Made by a program: the position numbers and the translations under genes. This document shows positions 42,441-52,546 of a DNA stretch of 64,000 nt, piece by piece (position 1 is the stretch's first letter; each line of letters starts with the position of its first letter). This DNA is from Cladophialophora immunda (Eukaryota > Ascomycota > Eurotiomycetes > Chaetothyriales > Herpotrichiellaceae), in NCBI RefSeq assembly GCF_000835495.1, contig NW_015622541.1:7998001-8062000 (forward strand). Reading direction: 5' to 3'. A model generated the notes under the pieces. The model saw nothing but the letters and a program-made list of their open reading frames with translations. It did no database searches and was not told the DNA's origin.

Positions 42441-42947
42441 AGTTGTCAACGATCAAGCCGAGAGGCAGGCCGTTCTGTTGGAATTCCCTTGGTGCTTCTA
42501 GCACGCCTAGGTTTTGTGTGGTAGGCAAGATCATATAGGTCGAGGTAGAGTGGCTCATGAGTCTGATAGTGCAGTAGCGGGATCAAATACTGTACGCCGA
42601 ACGTACCTACAGTCGGACTGTCTTCCACCAATAGTTCGGAAAGGCGGGTCCCCCGATCACCTCCAGCCTAGTCCAGAGTTGATGCGGAACACAGAGCATG
42701 GAACGTGGAATGTAGCAGCCGTCGGAAAGGCGGAAGACTTTAAGATTATACTGGAAGCTCGATGAGCGCCTCGTCGGAGTACCGACATCTCTCTAGGTAT
42801 CCCACGTTACACGCGGATTTTCTCGAGGGCGGGTTGAGTGTTCGTGTTGTGATCTCAGGCTGGGCGTCACAGACGAAAACACCAGAGAATCGCGGGGAGA
42901 TACTGTGTCTCTACTAGACGGTTCCTTGGGACTTGGGTGTGAAATCA
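42441..42947. promoter_or_regulatory. Divergent promoter, MFS transporter / zinc dehydrogenase
   Basis: A 507-bp region between divergent starts. GGCGGAAG lies at 42729-42736, inside GTCGGAAAGGCGGAAGACTT with a second CGGAA core. Shared regulation of transporter and dehydrogenase is likely. Confidence 0.5.
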
Positions 42948-44263
42948 ATGGACTCTGTCTCCCCTACGTTCAACCTAGCCTGTGCGTTGGTCGACCCAAA
43001 GGAGCTGCAGCTCCAGCAGCGACCGATTAAGTGCTTAGGCGGAGAAGATGTCTTGGTCAAGGTGATGTCAACGGGTCTTTGTGGATCGGATGCGCATATT
43101 TGGGAAAGGGGTTCGACATCCAAACAACTTATTCTGGGCCACGAGGCCGCTGGGGTTATTGTCGCCATCGGCTCCGAAGTCAAGTCTCGACGGGTTGGCC
43201 AGAGAGTTGCGATCGAGCCAGGAAGGGCATGCTTAAAGTACGTGTTCCCAGCCAAAGTACAAAGGCTGTGCTGCAGTCTGTTCTGAAACCCGATATTCAC
43301 GACCTCAGGTGCGACTTTTGTCTCCAGGGGAAGTCGAATCACTGTGAAAAGCTCCAGTACTGCGGAGTCGAACCTACCGATGGATTGCTATGCCAGTATT
43401 TCTCCTGCCCTGCCCATATGACTATTGACATTCCCAATAATGTGTCCTGGGACGAAGCGGCTGCCATTCAACCGTTGGCGGTAGCCGTTCACCTGGCAAA
43501 GCAAGCTGGTCTCCACGCGAGTCAGACCCTGGGAGTCTTGTATGTCTGAAGTTGCACCTATCGAGGGAGGAGGGTTAGCTGATGCAAGACAGCGGCTGTG
43601 GTCCACTTGGACTCTTTGTGATTGCCATTGCAAAGGCCTACGGCATCAGGAAAGTACTAGCTTTTGACATCCAGGAATCCAGAGTCAACTTTGCCAAACA
43701 GTGCGGAGCGGATGTCGGGGTGATAAGCTCTCCAAGTCACTCGAACAAGGACCCTTGGACGTATGCAAAAGATACCATGTCATCACTCAAAGAGAAATAT
43801 CACTTGGGGCTTGGAATGGACGTTGTGGTGGAAGCAAGCGGCGCCGAGCCCTGCACGCATATGGCACTGGCTCTCCTCAAGCCGGGCTGCACCTGTAAGT
43901 TTCCCCTGATGCTGTTGCTAGATGGCCTCTAAGTCGCTCGATCGGGTAGGTGTTCAAGCCGGCTTGGGAAAACCGTTGACGTCTGTACCGTTGGCATGGC
44001 TCACGGCAAAAGAGTTGGTAATCAAAGGTACGAAGAGGAGCCTCAGCATCTAGACTGAGACGAGCTGACCACACACGCGATGACTAGGCACGGCTAGATA
44101 TACGCCTGGATGTTTCTCCGAGGCGATCGATCTGATCAGCAGCGGAAGAGTCGACATCAAACCTTTCATCACAGCCAAGTATCCGCTGAGCAACATCAAG
44201 GAGGCTTTCACCGCCTTGAGCGAACAGCAAGGCATCAAAATTATCGTTCAAAACCAAGAGTAG
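42948..44263 (+). CDS. Zinc-dependent medium-chain dehydrogenase (xylitol/sorbitol dehydrogenase-like)
   Basis: Five exons, 42948-43237, 43309-43539, 43593-43894, 43950-44027 and 44088-44263, give 358 aa. The catalytic-zinc region reads TGLCGSDAHIW and GHEAAGVIVAIGSEV. The structural-zinc cluster Cys95, Cys98, Cys101 and Cys109 is complete, rebuilt across intron 1. The nucleotide motif GCGPLGLF is rebuilt across intron 2, and LAFDIQESRVNFAKQ holds the Asp that selects NAD. These are the marks of the polyol dehydrogenase group (xylitol, sorbitol or L-arabinitol dehydrogenases), which oxidise a sugar alcohol to a ketose. Introns of 53-71 nt interrupt it more than its neighbours. It is divergent from the MFS sugar transporter. 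Confidence 0.9.
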
Positions 44264-44542
44264 CACAACATCACAAATTAGAGCGAGATCTCTGACTTTG
44301 TACTATTAAGAAGATCGATCTACTTTATAAGCAAGCCGTCGCAGCTACTTGTCGTGGTCGAATGATGTTATCAGGAATATCATCTTGATAGTTACCCTTA
44401 TCTACTATAGTGCCCAATATTCGAACATTCGCTGGGATTGGCAAGATATTCCGTCTTTTTTGCAGAATAAGCGGGTTTCGAGGCACTATTCCTGACACTT
44501 CTGAAGTTTGCAGCTAGTGAACGTAGGCAGAGAGGTAGTCTG

Positions 44543-45478
44543 CTACGCTGCTTTGGTGGTCCCGCAGGCTTCAGGGTCAATCTCCTGGATGATATCCTCA
44601 ATGGTGTCAACTTGGATGTTTTCAAAAACCTTGTAGTCACCAATAGACCATTTCCCTTGCTCTGCTAGGTCGGCAACCAAGAGTCCAAGCCACTTACAGT
44701 GGCGGCGAGGGCTGTTTGTTCGTCGTAGTTCTTGAACCTTTGCATGCAAATCTTCCGAGCTTCCTTTGCGGATCAGCTCTACCTTAACTTGCTTTAATCT
44801 TTCGTAGACTTCTGCGAACTCTCGGACTGTGTTGTAGCCTGAACGCACAAAAAAGAAGCCGCCTTTACCATCGACAACGTCTTTTTCAGTAGTGAGAAGC
44901 TCGATGCTGAATTCTGCACAGTTCTTCATGGACGTCCAGGGGTATTTCGTATTCCCTGCGCCCCAGTAATCAATCGTACAGGTGCCATCTGATCGCTTGG
45001 TCGGGAATGTTCCCGATAACGGTCCCCAAAGTTGCTCACCAAATACTCCGCTAAAGACATACACAGGACGGATCTTGCTTGTGAGTTCCACTTGGCGACA
45101 AAACGATATCTGCGCATCATAGTACTCCATATCTCCAAACTGTATTCCGTGCCAGTTGAGATTCCAGGTTTGTGCATGAAAGATCTTGACACCCGCATTT
45201 TCTGCCTCTCGGAGGAGTAGTAATTGAGCTTCAAGATACATTTGAGGCGTAGGAGAATAGGCGCAGATAACTGCATCGACGCCGGTCACGGCTCTCCGGA
45301 GCGCGGGAACGTCGTAATAAGCTGTAGTAGTTATGAAGGACTCGAGCGAACATGCAAGGTCCGCTTTGACCGCACCTGGTGAGCGGCCTAGCCCTCGAAC
45401 TTGCAATCCTCGGCGGAGGGCGGCAAAAGCCAATAGGTGGCCCAGCCGACCTGACATTCCAGCAATGAGAACCAGCAT
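44543..45478 (-). CDS. NmrA/isoflavone-reductase-like NAD(P)-binding protein
   Basis: Single exon, 311 aa. The N-terminus has a Rossmann motif AGMSGRLGH (G-x-x-G-x-x-G), followed by GLGRSPGAVK at the position that usually selects NADP. VDAVICAYSP and the segment after it fit an atypical SDR fold. Catalytic Tyr-Lys is not evident, so it could be a redox sensor like NmrA or a reductase of the PCBER/isoflavone type. I do not recognise a specific orthologue. It is convergent with the zinc dehydrogenase, with only 279 bp between stops. Confidence 0.75.
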   Translation of the reverse strand: MLVLIAGMSGRLGHLLAFAALRRGLQVRGLGRSPGAVKADLACSLESFITTTAYYDVPALRRAVTGVDAVICAYSPTPQMYLEAQLLLLREAENAGVKIFHAQTWNLNWHGIQFGDMEYYDAQISFCRQVELTSKIRPVYVFSGVFGEQLWGPLSGTFPTKRSDGTCTIDYWGAGNTKYPWTSMKNCAEFSIELLTTEKDVVDGKGGFFFVRSGYNTVREFAEVYERLKQVKVELIRKGSSEDLHAKVQELRRTNSPRRHCKWLGLLVADLAEQGKWSIGDYKVFENIQVDTIEDIIQEIDPEACGTTKAA

Positions 45479-45636
45479 CCTATGTAAGTTTGTCAGGTAA
45501 AAGGTAATGTCCTTGCCAAAATGTTCAGAGCGGAAATAATAGACTAGGATGCAAATTATTGTTGTTGAAAATCGCGATAGAAGTTACTGGTAAGTCCGGG
45601 GGTCGCAAAGGTGCTTTCTGGATACGGCGTCTCCGA

Positions 45637-45858
45637 CTACCCCCTTCGATTCCCTCTTTCCCTCCGCCGTTCCGCCGCCTCCCTTAGTGAATACCGTTGA
45701 TTTCTCAGACTCTTGGAAAGCCCATCGTGCCCCCACATCATTCTCATCAAGGGTTGGACCACGCGGGGGCCCACGTAGCCTGCGGCTTCTCTTTCCAGTC
45801 GTCCTCGCGTACTCTCAGCTTTAGTAAGCTCTGAAGGAAACAGCCATCCGCGGACCAT
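45637..45858 (-). CDS. Doubtful small ORF, basic protein
   Basis: A 73-codon frame opens at an ATG. The product is strongly charged (TRGRLEREAAGYVGPRVVQP, then LREAAERRRERGNRRG) and looks more protein-like than neighbouring frames. No family is recognised. It may be the last exon of a minus-strand gene whose upstream part lies at 45860-46181, or chance. Confidence 0.25.
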   Translation of the reverse strand: MVRGWLFPSELTKAESTRGRLEREAAGYVGPRVVQPLMRMMWGHDGLSKSLRNQRYSLREAAERRRERGNRRG

Positions 45859-46417
45859 TTCGGGAATGGAATTTCAATGCAGGTAGATACTCCTTCTCTG
45901 CAGTTGGTTTATCCAAAAGCTTATCGTCCGACTCACCTGTATTGAAAGAGAAGTCGAGTTTTGGAAAAATATAGAGGCCCGGATACTCCGGTAGAGCCAA
46001 ATGAGTATGATCGTCGATGTCGTTGAGACGCTCTATCAATCTCCACGGTATATAGTGGTTGTGGTTTGAAACACTGTTCTCCTATTAAAGCTATCGCCTC
46101 CATTCCAGTCTCGCTGCTGGCCTCAGATTCACCAGGAGAGAGAATGCTGACAACAATGTAATCGAGGCGAATCTTGACCACGATAGAAGTTGCATGAACC
46201 TTTAGAAAGAGTGGTGTCGGCCTCTCACCAATATTGCAAGCTACATCTCGCAGAGCTCCACCTTGTCAACGAAAATCATTCTTTGGTGGGTTCTGGTACA
46301 GGATATACCTCCACTCGGGATACGCTACTTACCTGGGTATTAATTAGTAATATTTTGCAAAAAGTTACCGCTTTTGGATTCGGCTCGTGTCCCGAGTACA
46401 CGACTCCGCAATCGAGT

Positions 46418-46424
46418 TATAAAA
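46418..46424 (+). promoter_or_regulatory. TATA box of the cupin gene
   Basis: TATAAAA, 93 bp upstream of the cupin start codon at 46517. Strong match and normal spacing. Confidence 0.5.
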
Positions 46425-46516
46425 TCCGCAGGCGGCATCCTCCTCCAGCCTCTCTGGTTCAGAAAAGTGAGCATCGAACACCTGCAATTTCGTGTGGTCT
46501 TGATTGCTTTTTCAAG

Positions 46517-47161
46517 ATGATTGAGGTCAGAAAGTACCAGCTACCGCCTACGGAGCTCATTCCGAACTCGCCACGCCCTCTCCTCCACTATCCTGGTATT
46601 TTGTCTTCCTCGGCCTCCATCTCAACAGCAGCCTACGACGCTTTTTCTGATAACGGATGGCGTGTTCAGTGGATCTTCCGCTACGGTTCCACCCAGGACT
46701 CTCACTACCACTCAGCAACTCATGAATGCATGGCTGTGCTCTCGGGAACTGCAACCATCCGATTTGGCGTGGCCGACACTGATCCTGACCTCAATGGGGG
46801 TGCTCATGGTTCCGGCAGGGAAGACGGCGGAATCGAACTTCAGGCACGCGCCGGCGACGTCTTTGTCATACCCGCTGGTGTCGCGCACAAGACATTCAAT
46901 ACCGAGCCCTCTGCCGAGTTTAAGCTTCTCACTCCTGGTGATGGCCATCACATAGCGGCCAAGGATGTGAGGAGTGCTTTGGGGGAGCTGCAGCTCTCCG
47001 GCTTCACCATGATTGGCGCATACCCCGAAGGCGGCGCTTGGGACTTTGCGAAAGGGGGAGAGAGCGCTGGTAACTACGAGGCCGTATGGACAGTGGCAAC
47101 ACCGGAGAAGGATCCTGTGCTGGCAAAGGCCGAAGAAGGTCTCTGTGGACAATGGAAATAG
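46517..47161 (+). CDS. Cupin-domain protein (YjlB-like)
   Basis: Single exon, 214 aa. The frame is open further upstream, but the first good ATG is at 46517, giving MIEVRKYQLPPTELIPNSPRP, and a TATA box sits 93 bp before it. The cupin core has YGSTQDSHYHSATHECMAVLSG with metal-binding His residues and a Glu, then ARAGDVFVIPAGVAHKTFN with the second-motif His. This is a single cupin barrel with a C-terminal arm (GAYPEGGAWDFAKGG). Cupins of this kind may be sugar-binding or metal enzymes; the function is unknown. It is the last member of the run that starts with the Zn2Cys6 factor. Confidence 0.85.
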   Translation: MIEVRKYQLPPTELIPNSPRPLLHYPGILSSSASISTAAYDAFSDNGWRVQWIFRYGSTQDSHYHSATHECMAVLSGTATIRFGVADTDPDLNGGAHGSGREDGGIELQARAGDVFVIPAGVAHKTFNTEPSAEFKLLTPGDGHHIAAKDVRSALGELQLSGFTMIGAYPEGGAWDFAKGGESAGNYEAVWTVATPEKDPVLAKAEEGLCGQWK

Positions 47162-47482
47162 AGCCTAGCAGCAAAAGTTGATACCCTGTACGTCAGGGCA
47201 CCAACCGGGACTGAGACGTGACTGAATACATTTCTCTCCCGCATTGAATACTCACAGGTTCTCATTATCTCATGTCGTCTGTGTGGTTCTCGGATCGATA
47301 GCCGCGTTTCGTCCTCGGCACGTTATCCGAAAGTATTTTTGCCTGCGCTTTACACCATCCCCGCCAAGTCGAAGGAAGGCTTACGATGATCATATTAGAG
47401 ACAACATGTGCAAAACGTGCAGTGTATTCTACCAAAGTCTCTCGTCCATTGTCAAGAATCCGTATCCTTACCTGCTGCGAAA
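47162..47482. other. Intergenic, 321 bp
   Basis: 3' flank of the cupin gene and promoter of the P5C-reductase-like gene. No element recognised. Confidence 0.45.
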
Positions 47483-48408
47483 ATGGTCCCCCAGTCCACC
47501 CCCAAAAAGCTCCGCGTCGCTGTTCTCGGCTGTGGTACGTTACATGCACAACTGTCAAGGCCTCCGCTCTGACGAAGCCTCCAGGGTTTATGGGGACAGC
47601 GTTAATCCTGGGTATCACCAATGGACTTGAGAATTCCGAATACGGTCTCAAATTCTCAGTTAGCGCTCGCTCTGACACTTCAATTGATCGATTACGGCAA
47701 ACATTTGATTCGCAGAGAGATCGAGTGGACGTTATTACTCCAGACAATGTCGAAGCGGCTCGCGGCTCCGAAGTGATAATCTTGGCTTTCCAGCCACAGC
47801 AACTCGCCGAGGTTTTGGGGTGCTCCGGCTTGGTGGAAGCTATCCGCGGAAAGCTGGTCGTCTCCATACTGGCCGGAGTGTCATCCTTACAGGTGGCTCA
47901 GAAACTGTATAACGCCACGGAGCTGACCACGCAGACCCGCGTCTCGCGTCTGATACCCAGCATTGGCGCGCAGATAAGTGAATCGATGACCCTGGTCGCC
48001 GACACCCCTCTCTCTGGCCCAGACCGGGATCTGATCACATGGCTTTTCCAACGGATTGGGCCCACGCAGCTTGTCCCGGAGGATCTCATCGACACCGCGA
48101 CTGCAGTGAGCGCCGCATGCCACGCTCTGACAGTGGTCGCGGTCGACGCGATTGTGGATGGGAGTGTTGCAGAAGGTGTCCCGCGGCCAATGGCTCTGAA
48201 TATTGCGTCCCAATGCTTACGCAGCGCTTCTACGCTGCTGCGGGACCAAATGACCATTGAATCTCTCAAGGAGTCGATGTCTGTGGCCAGAGGAATCACG
48301 ATCAATGCTCTGTTGCAGTTGGATCGTGGACACGTGAGAGCCGGCATTTCGGATGCCGTCAGGTTCGCGGCGCAGTATTCTAAAAAGATGACTGATGGTA
48401 GCAATTGA
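47483..48408 (+). CDS. Pyrroline-5-carboxylate reductase-like protein
   Basis: Exons 47483-47534 and 47585-48408, with a 50-nt intron, give 291 aa. The spliced N-terminus LRVAVLGCGFMGTALI is the NAD(P) motif of the P5C reductase family. AFQPQQLAEVL, VVSILAGVS and RLIPSIGAQISESMT follow the family order. The C-terminal helices fit the dimer domain (DTATAVSAACHALTVVAVDA). The family signature, normally like TSPGGTT, reads SVARGIT here, so Pro and one Gly are lost. Canonical enzymes make proline from P5C. This copy may be a diverged paralogue acting on another cyclic imine. It is 102 bp from the convergent aldolase gene. Confidence 0.82.
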
Positions 48409-48510
48409 TTTTCTGTGCCATACTTGGTCCAGATGGCTTTTTCTTCGTCTATCCGCTACTCTCTCCCATGCACGCAGGGACCTCGAAAGAGGTTCTTGAA
48501 GGTTGTCTAT

Positions 48511-49524
48511 CTACAGGCGAGACTGAGGTTTAAGCTGAATCTCTTTCTCTTCTCGATGCAACCCTTCCATCGCGCTCTGAATTGACCTCTTCACCGCATC
48601 AGATGGTTCTTCGTACGGCCTGCGAGGTTTGAGCAGACGAACCGCGTCTGTGATTCCCGCCTTTGGAGCGGTAAAAATCGCAGCAGCATACTTTGTGTTC
48701 GCGATCCCCGCCTTGGTGGCAGTCTCGGCCGATGCCACCAGCTTCTGAAGTGCGAGAGCCTCACCATGCTGACCATTGGTCCACAACTCATAGATCCTGG
48801 CCACCACTCTCGGGAACACGTTCCCGAATGCTCCGATACAGCCTGCACTGCCAGAGGCAAGTCCCCCAACCAGGAAATCTGACTGGCCGCCGAAGATCGC
48901 GAAACGCGAAGTTGCAAACCTAGAAGCAAGACAAGTGATCTTTGCAACCGAGCCGCAGGTCAACTTCACGCCGACGACATTGCGGGACTCCTTTGCGATA
49001 TCCGTGATGATGTTGGCGTCGAGGTCGAGCCCATTGCAGACGGCCGGGAAGTTGTAGATGATGATCGGCAGCGGAGACGCCGAGGCGACCTCTTTGTAAA
49101 ACCTCCTGACGACGGCCGGTGTGGTCTGTTTGCCGAAATATGCGCAAGGCAGTACGAGCGCGTAGTTGGCGCCGGCATTGTATGCGTCTGTAATGAATTC
49201 GAGCACCTGCGCGGTGGAATGGCCGCTCGCTCCGGCAATGATGGGATATCCGTCCGGAACAGATCTTCGTGCCAGCTGGAGCAAAGTCATCCGCTCCTCG
49301 CGCGTCAACAGGAATGTCTCTGCGTTGGTGCCTAGTATGACAAGCCCGGTGAGGCCCGTGGTTGTCAGATAGGAATAATACTTGGCTTGGGCATCGAGAC
49401 ACAGTCGATCCGTCTCGGGATCGAAGAACGTCACTGCAGGCACGTAGCAGCCCGCTTGCGGAGCGGTCGGGTAGCCCTTTGTATCTGGCTGGTCACTGTG
49501 AATTTGTGCCTGCTGAAGGGCCAT
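48511..49524 (-). CDS. DapA/DHDPS-family aldolase with PTS1 (4-hydroxy-2-oxoglutarate aldolase-like)
   Basis: Single exon, 337 aa, from the ATG at 49524 (upstream TTG ignored). TIM-barrel lyase landmarks are ILGTNAETFLLTREER (pyruvate-carboxylate loop), IIYNFPAVCNG with the catalytic Tyr, and VGVKLTCGS with the Schiff-base Lys. The protein ends SRL, a strong peroxisomal signal. Family members include dihydrodipicolinate synthase, N-acetylneuraminate lyase, 4-hydroxy-2-oxoglutarate aldolase, deoxy-sugar-acid aldolases and pyrroline-hydroxycarboxylate deaminase. Fungi make lysine by another route, so a catabolic aldolase or deaminase is favoured. P5CDH, a permease and a P5CR-like gene nearby suggest hydroxyproline or a related imino acid. 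Confidence 0.87.
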   Translation of the reverse strand: MALQQAQIHSDQPDTKGYPTAPQAGCYVPAVTFFDPETDRLCLDAQAKYYSYLTTTGLTGLVILGTNAETFLLTREERMTLLQLARRSVPDGYPIIAGASGHSTAQVLEFITDAYNAGANYALVLPCAYFGKQTTPAVVRRFYKEVASASPLPIIIYNFPAVCNGLDLDANIITDIAKESRNVVGVKLTCGSVAKITCLASRFATSRFAIFGGQSDFLVGGLASGSAGCIGAFGNVFPRVVARIYELWTNGQHGEALALQKLVASAETATKAGIANTKYAAAIFTAPKAGITDAVRLLKPRRPYEEPSDAVKRSIQSAMEGLHREEKEIQLKPQSRL

Positions 49525-49943
49525 GGTATGCAATCAGAGTCCCAGTAACAATGATTTCCATCGCGAGCCTTTCAATGATTCAGCATGGTATGGTTTTATA
49601 GAGGGAATGTCTCTCCCTATTCCACTCCTCGGAGCAGGAAAAGGTCGGATACGCTCCCGAGGGTGGATGTACGTGCAAACGGGGATAATAGCGGATCTGG
49701 CTTTAGCTGATGCATCTAGCGGTTGCTGCCCGACGACTCTGGATGGCTAGGAGCGTACCAGTATCCTACAAGACTCGGGAAAGTAAATTTGCTGATCATC
49801 TGGTATCATCTATGTGCGGCAGAGATCGGGCTTCACATGGCCCAGTAACACCTCACGGCTTAGAGACCGCGAAGCATCGGATATATTCCTAGTCATGGAA
49901 GTCAAGATTTGTACCTATGTTCTTGTCTCCAAAACACTAGAAA
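49525..49943. other. Intergenic, 419 bp
   Basis: Promoter of the aldolase gene (minus strand), then 3' flank of the nine-exon regulator. Only the TATA box was recognised. Confidence 0.5.
49594..49600 (-). promoter_or_regulatory. TATA box of the aldolase gene
   Basis: TATAAAA on the minus strand, 69 bp upstream of the aldolase start codon at 49524. Confidence 0.45.
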
Positions 49944-52546
49944 TTACTGTTCAGCTTCCGCAGACAACCAATCCAGAGCACTGAGATCCATCGAGTCCGC
50001 AAAGTTCAAAAGCTGCTCTGCTGTGATTCCATCCTGCCAGCTAAGTTCGTCCATGGGGAAGTCATTATTAGTGGGCTGCGACGAGGCTGTATAGGGTGGA
50101 GGGGCGAGCGGTATCAGCGAAGGTTGAGCTGCAGCAGTGCGAAAATGACGGTCATCCTGGGACAGAGAGCCACGAAGGCTTGAGGGCCGAGTGAAGATGA
50201 CAGGCTGATTCTCCTCATTCGAGGAAAGTCGATTAAGGATGTTTTCCAGCTGTTGGAGCTCGGATTTGATCATTCGAGCAACTCTATTGCCGCGAGAAAT
50301 CATCTCGTCAAAAACTGCATGTGACCGCTGCAACCAAGGCGAGCAGTCTTTGACCAGAGAGGAATCCACGGTTGCCGCCATCAAAAGCGCTATCGCCGAG
50401 GTAAATGTGGCATCTAGATCAAAAGGGAGGAAGCTTTCTATTGGATAATGTCAGTAGGCTGATGTGCCATATGAAACCATCCAAGTTGTTGGCACACTGA
50501 CCGAGAAGACTATGGTCTTGTAGAGCGGAAAGAATCGTGATCATCTGCTGAGCTGACTCAATACACATTTGCAATAAAGTCCGAACACTTCCCGATTGAA
50601 GCAGTTCGACCAGGTTTATATTCGATTGACGGAGCTTCGATTGAAGAAATGTGTACAGTATCGGTCTCGTCGTAAGAACAATGCACTGGGTTATCGTCAA
50701 ATGTCCGAAAATTATCCACAGGGACTTCATCTTGCTTCACTTACTTGATGGTACAGCAGATGCAGATATGCAGAAAGCCTTGAAATGCTGGTCTTTGAGC
50801 CGTTTCCCAGAAACTCAAAGGAGCTGTTCAATTGGTCTGTAACATTTGCAACGCTTTTCAAGGCGTCTTTGGCGACAGTCAGGAATCGTTTGTCTAGCCG
50901 GCCCTCGGCTCCATACACAGCTGCTTGCTGTCAGCACCATATGCCGGAAATAACCTGGAACCCACTTACTGTTAAGGATTTGTGCCAACACTTTGGAGAG
51001 GTTTATCTGAATATTCATCGCCGTTGACCTTTGAGGCTGACCGGAGAAAGTTGGTAACTCTGCACTTATCGATTCGTCTGCAATCCCCATCGGTACACCC
51101 ATGAGGGACGACATCTGACGGTCAAGAATATAGACTGTCCACCAGACTTTCCGATATCTTTGCGCCAAATCACTATCCACTTGCTGACTGCGCATTTCTG
51201 TATGCATTCCATTCTCCAAGGCCATGCGGAGAGCTTGGCCAATCTGGGGTGCGTTAGCATAGTAGAATCGAATATCAAGGAAAGTCGCACAATGCGATAA
51301 GCGGCCCCACGGAAATCGAGACATTGTAAATAAAGAGCGGCGCAGCATAGGACTTGTATCGCCTCGATGGGATCAGCACTGTAGAAGGCAAGATCTGGCA
51401 TAAGCTTCATTGCATGGACGAAAAGCTCCGCCCCCGGAGGCTTTCGACCTTTGCTGCTCTGGACCACAAATGCCTTCCCAAAGGCAAGGATCAGAAGGTA
51501 GTGGATGAACCAAAGACTAGACGGTGCTTGAGTCGGATTTTCGTGGAACTGGGAGAATTGTTGCATAAACTTGTCCTCCTCAAAAAGATGGAAAAGCTGA
51601 CCGCAGTGGAACTTGACGGCGTTGATGAGGTACATGGCAAAATCGGCCGATGGAAGTGCAGGGTCCTCAGATGGAGACTCTAGTGAAGTGTTCCTCTTTC
51701 CATCCCACCCTAAATCGTAGGATTTACCCTCGAAGAGCAGATTGTCCGGAGGAAGAGGCGCCCGCATGACTCTCTCGTGGGTCATCGCAAGGACTCTTCG
51801 CCCGAATGACCAGTTGGACGATGTCCCTAAGTAGACTAGGAGAAATGAGTCAGTAGATTTCAGCCTGGCAATACATTATAGGACTTACTGGGCCTGCCAC
51901 TTGTGTCGGGAAAGTAGCTGGGAAAGCCAAGCACAAGAGGATTCATGAGGGATGCGCCTGGAGAACCCCGGAGAGAACGAGGCTCCTCTGGGGGTCTCGA
52001 TGGTGACTGAGGATACGAGGCTTCTGGTTGGTATGTGGCGCTTAGATTTTGCCTACCAACACTATCGCTGATGTTGTCGTCTTCGTCGTTCTCCTCTTGC
52101 CGTGGTCAGACGGGTTGACAGGGATAATCGTAACGTCTTACCGGGCTCTAGAGTCTCTTCAGGAGTTGCTTGTTCATCCGAGATACCTGGGGCTCCTATA
52201 TCGCCTCGGCTTTGTCGCTCAAAGGAGGCTACGCGCTTCTCGAGGTCGTTTATATAACTAGGAATCCTTAGCTAATGTTGGGATCGTGATGCTCTAGCAC
52301 TTACCCTCTTGTCACGAGAATCTTTTGAGCGTGATCGTCAAAGTGACATGTCAACTTTCTCTTGGCGCATGCTTCACAAGGACGTGATCCCGTGCATCTA
52401 ATCTTCTGGCGACGGCAGCGTCGACAACTGTCAAAGCAAGAAGTTAGCAGCCACAGCCTTGGAGTAGCCTGGGGACGGAGCACGGCTCACGCTTTTGGCG
52501 CACGTTTCTTTGCGCTGCTCTGATTGTCTGTCGCGGCGAGCTCCAT
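49944..52546 (-). CDS. Zn2Cys6 transcription factor, nine exons
   Basis: Exons in order: 52491-52546, 52305-52427, 52142-52257, 51889-52095, 51291-51835, 50970-51243, 50745-50920, 50502-50685, 49944-50437. They sum to 725 codons (724 aa); introns are 46-64 nt. The zinc cluster is C20-x2-C23-x6-C30-x5-C36-x2-C39-x6-C46, split by intron 1. A coiled-coil linker follows (YINDLEKRVASFERQ). The fungal homology domain has YLGTSSNWSFGRRV, then ALYLQCLDFRGAAYRIIGQALRMALENGMH and RYRKVWWTVYILDRQMSSLMG. The acidic C-terminus (MDELSWQDGITAEQLLNFAD) looks like an activation domain. The exon 6/7 join is less certain; CAG was preferred over a nearby AAG. It is divergent from the amino-acid permease, so it probably controls it, as PrnA does in the prn cluster. 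Confidence 0.87.

Larger units (their letters stand above)
45479..46516. other. Intergenic, 1.04 kb, NmrA-like / cupin divergent region
   Basis: Divergent promoters of the NmrA-like and cupin genes. It holds TTCCGCC (GGCGGAA on the minus strand) at 45670-45676, a TATA box near the cupin, and a doubtful minus-strand ORF (45637-45858, separate entry). Minus-strand frames at 45821-46181 could be further exons of the same doubtful gene. Confidence 0.45.

Noticed and set aside
46190..46516. An N-terminal extension of the cupin frame
   Set aside because: The extension starts at TTG, contains the TATA box region and has no domain; the ATG at 46517 has normal context.
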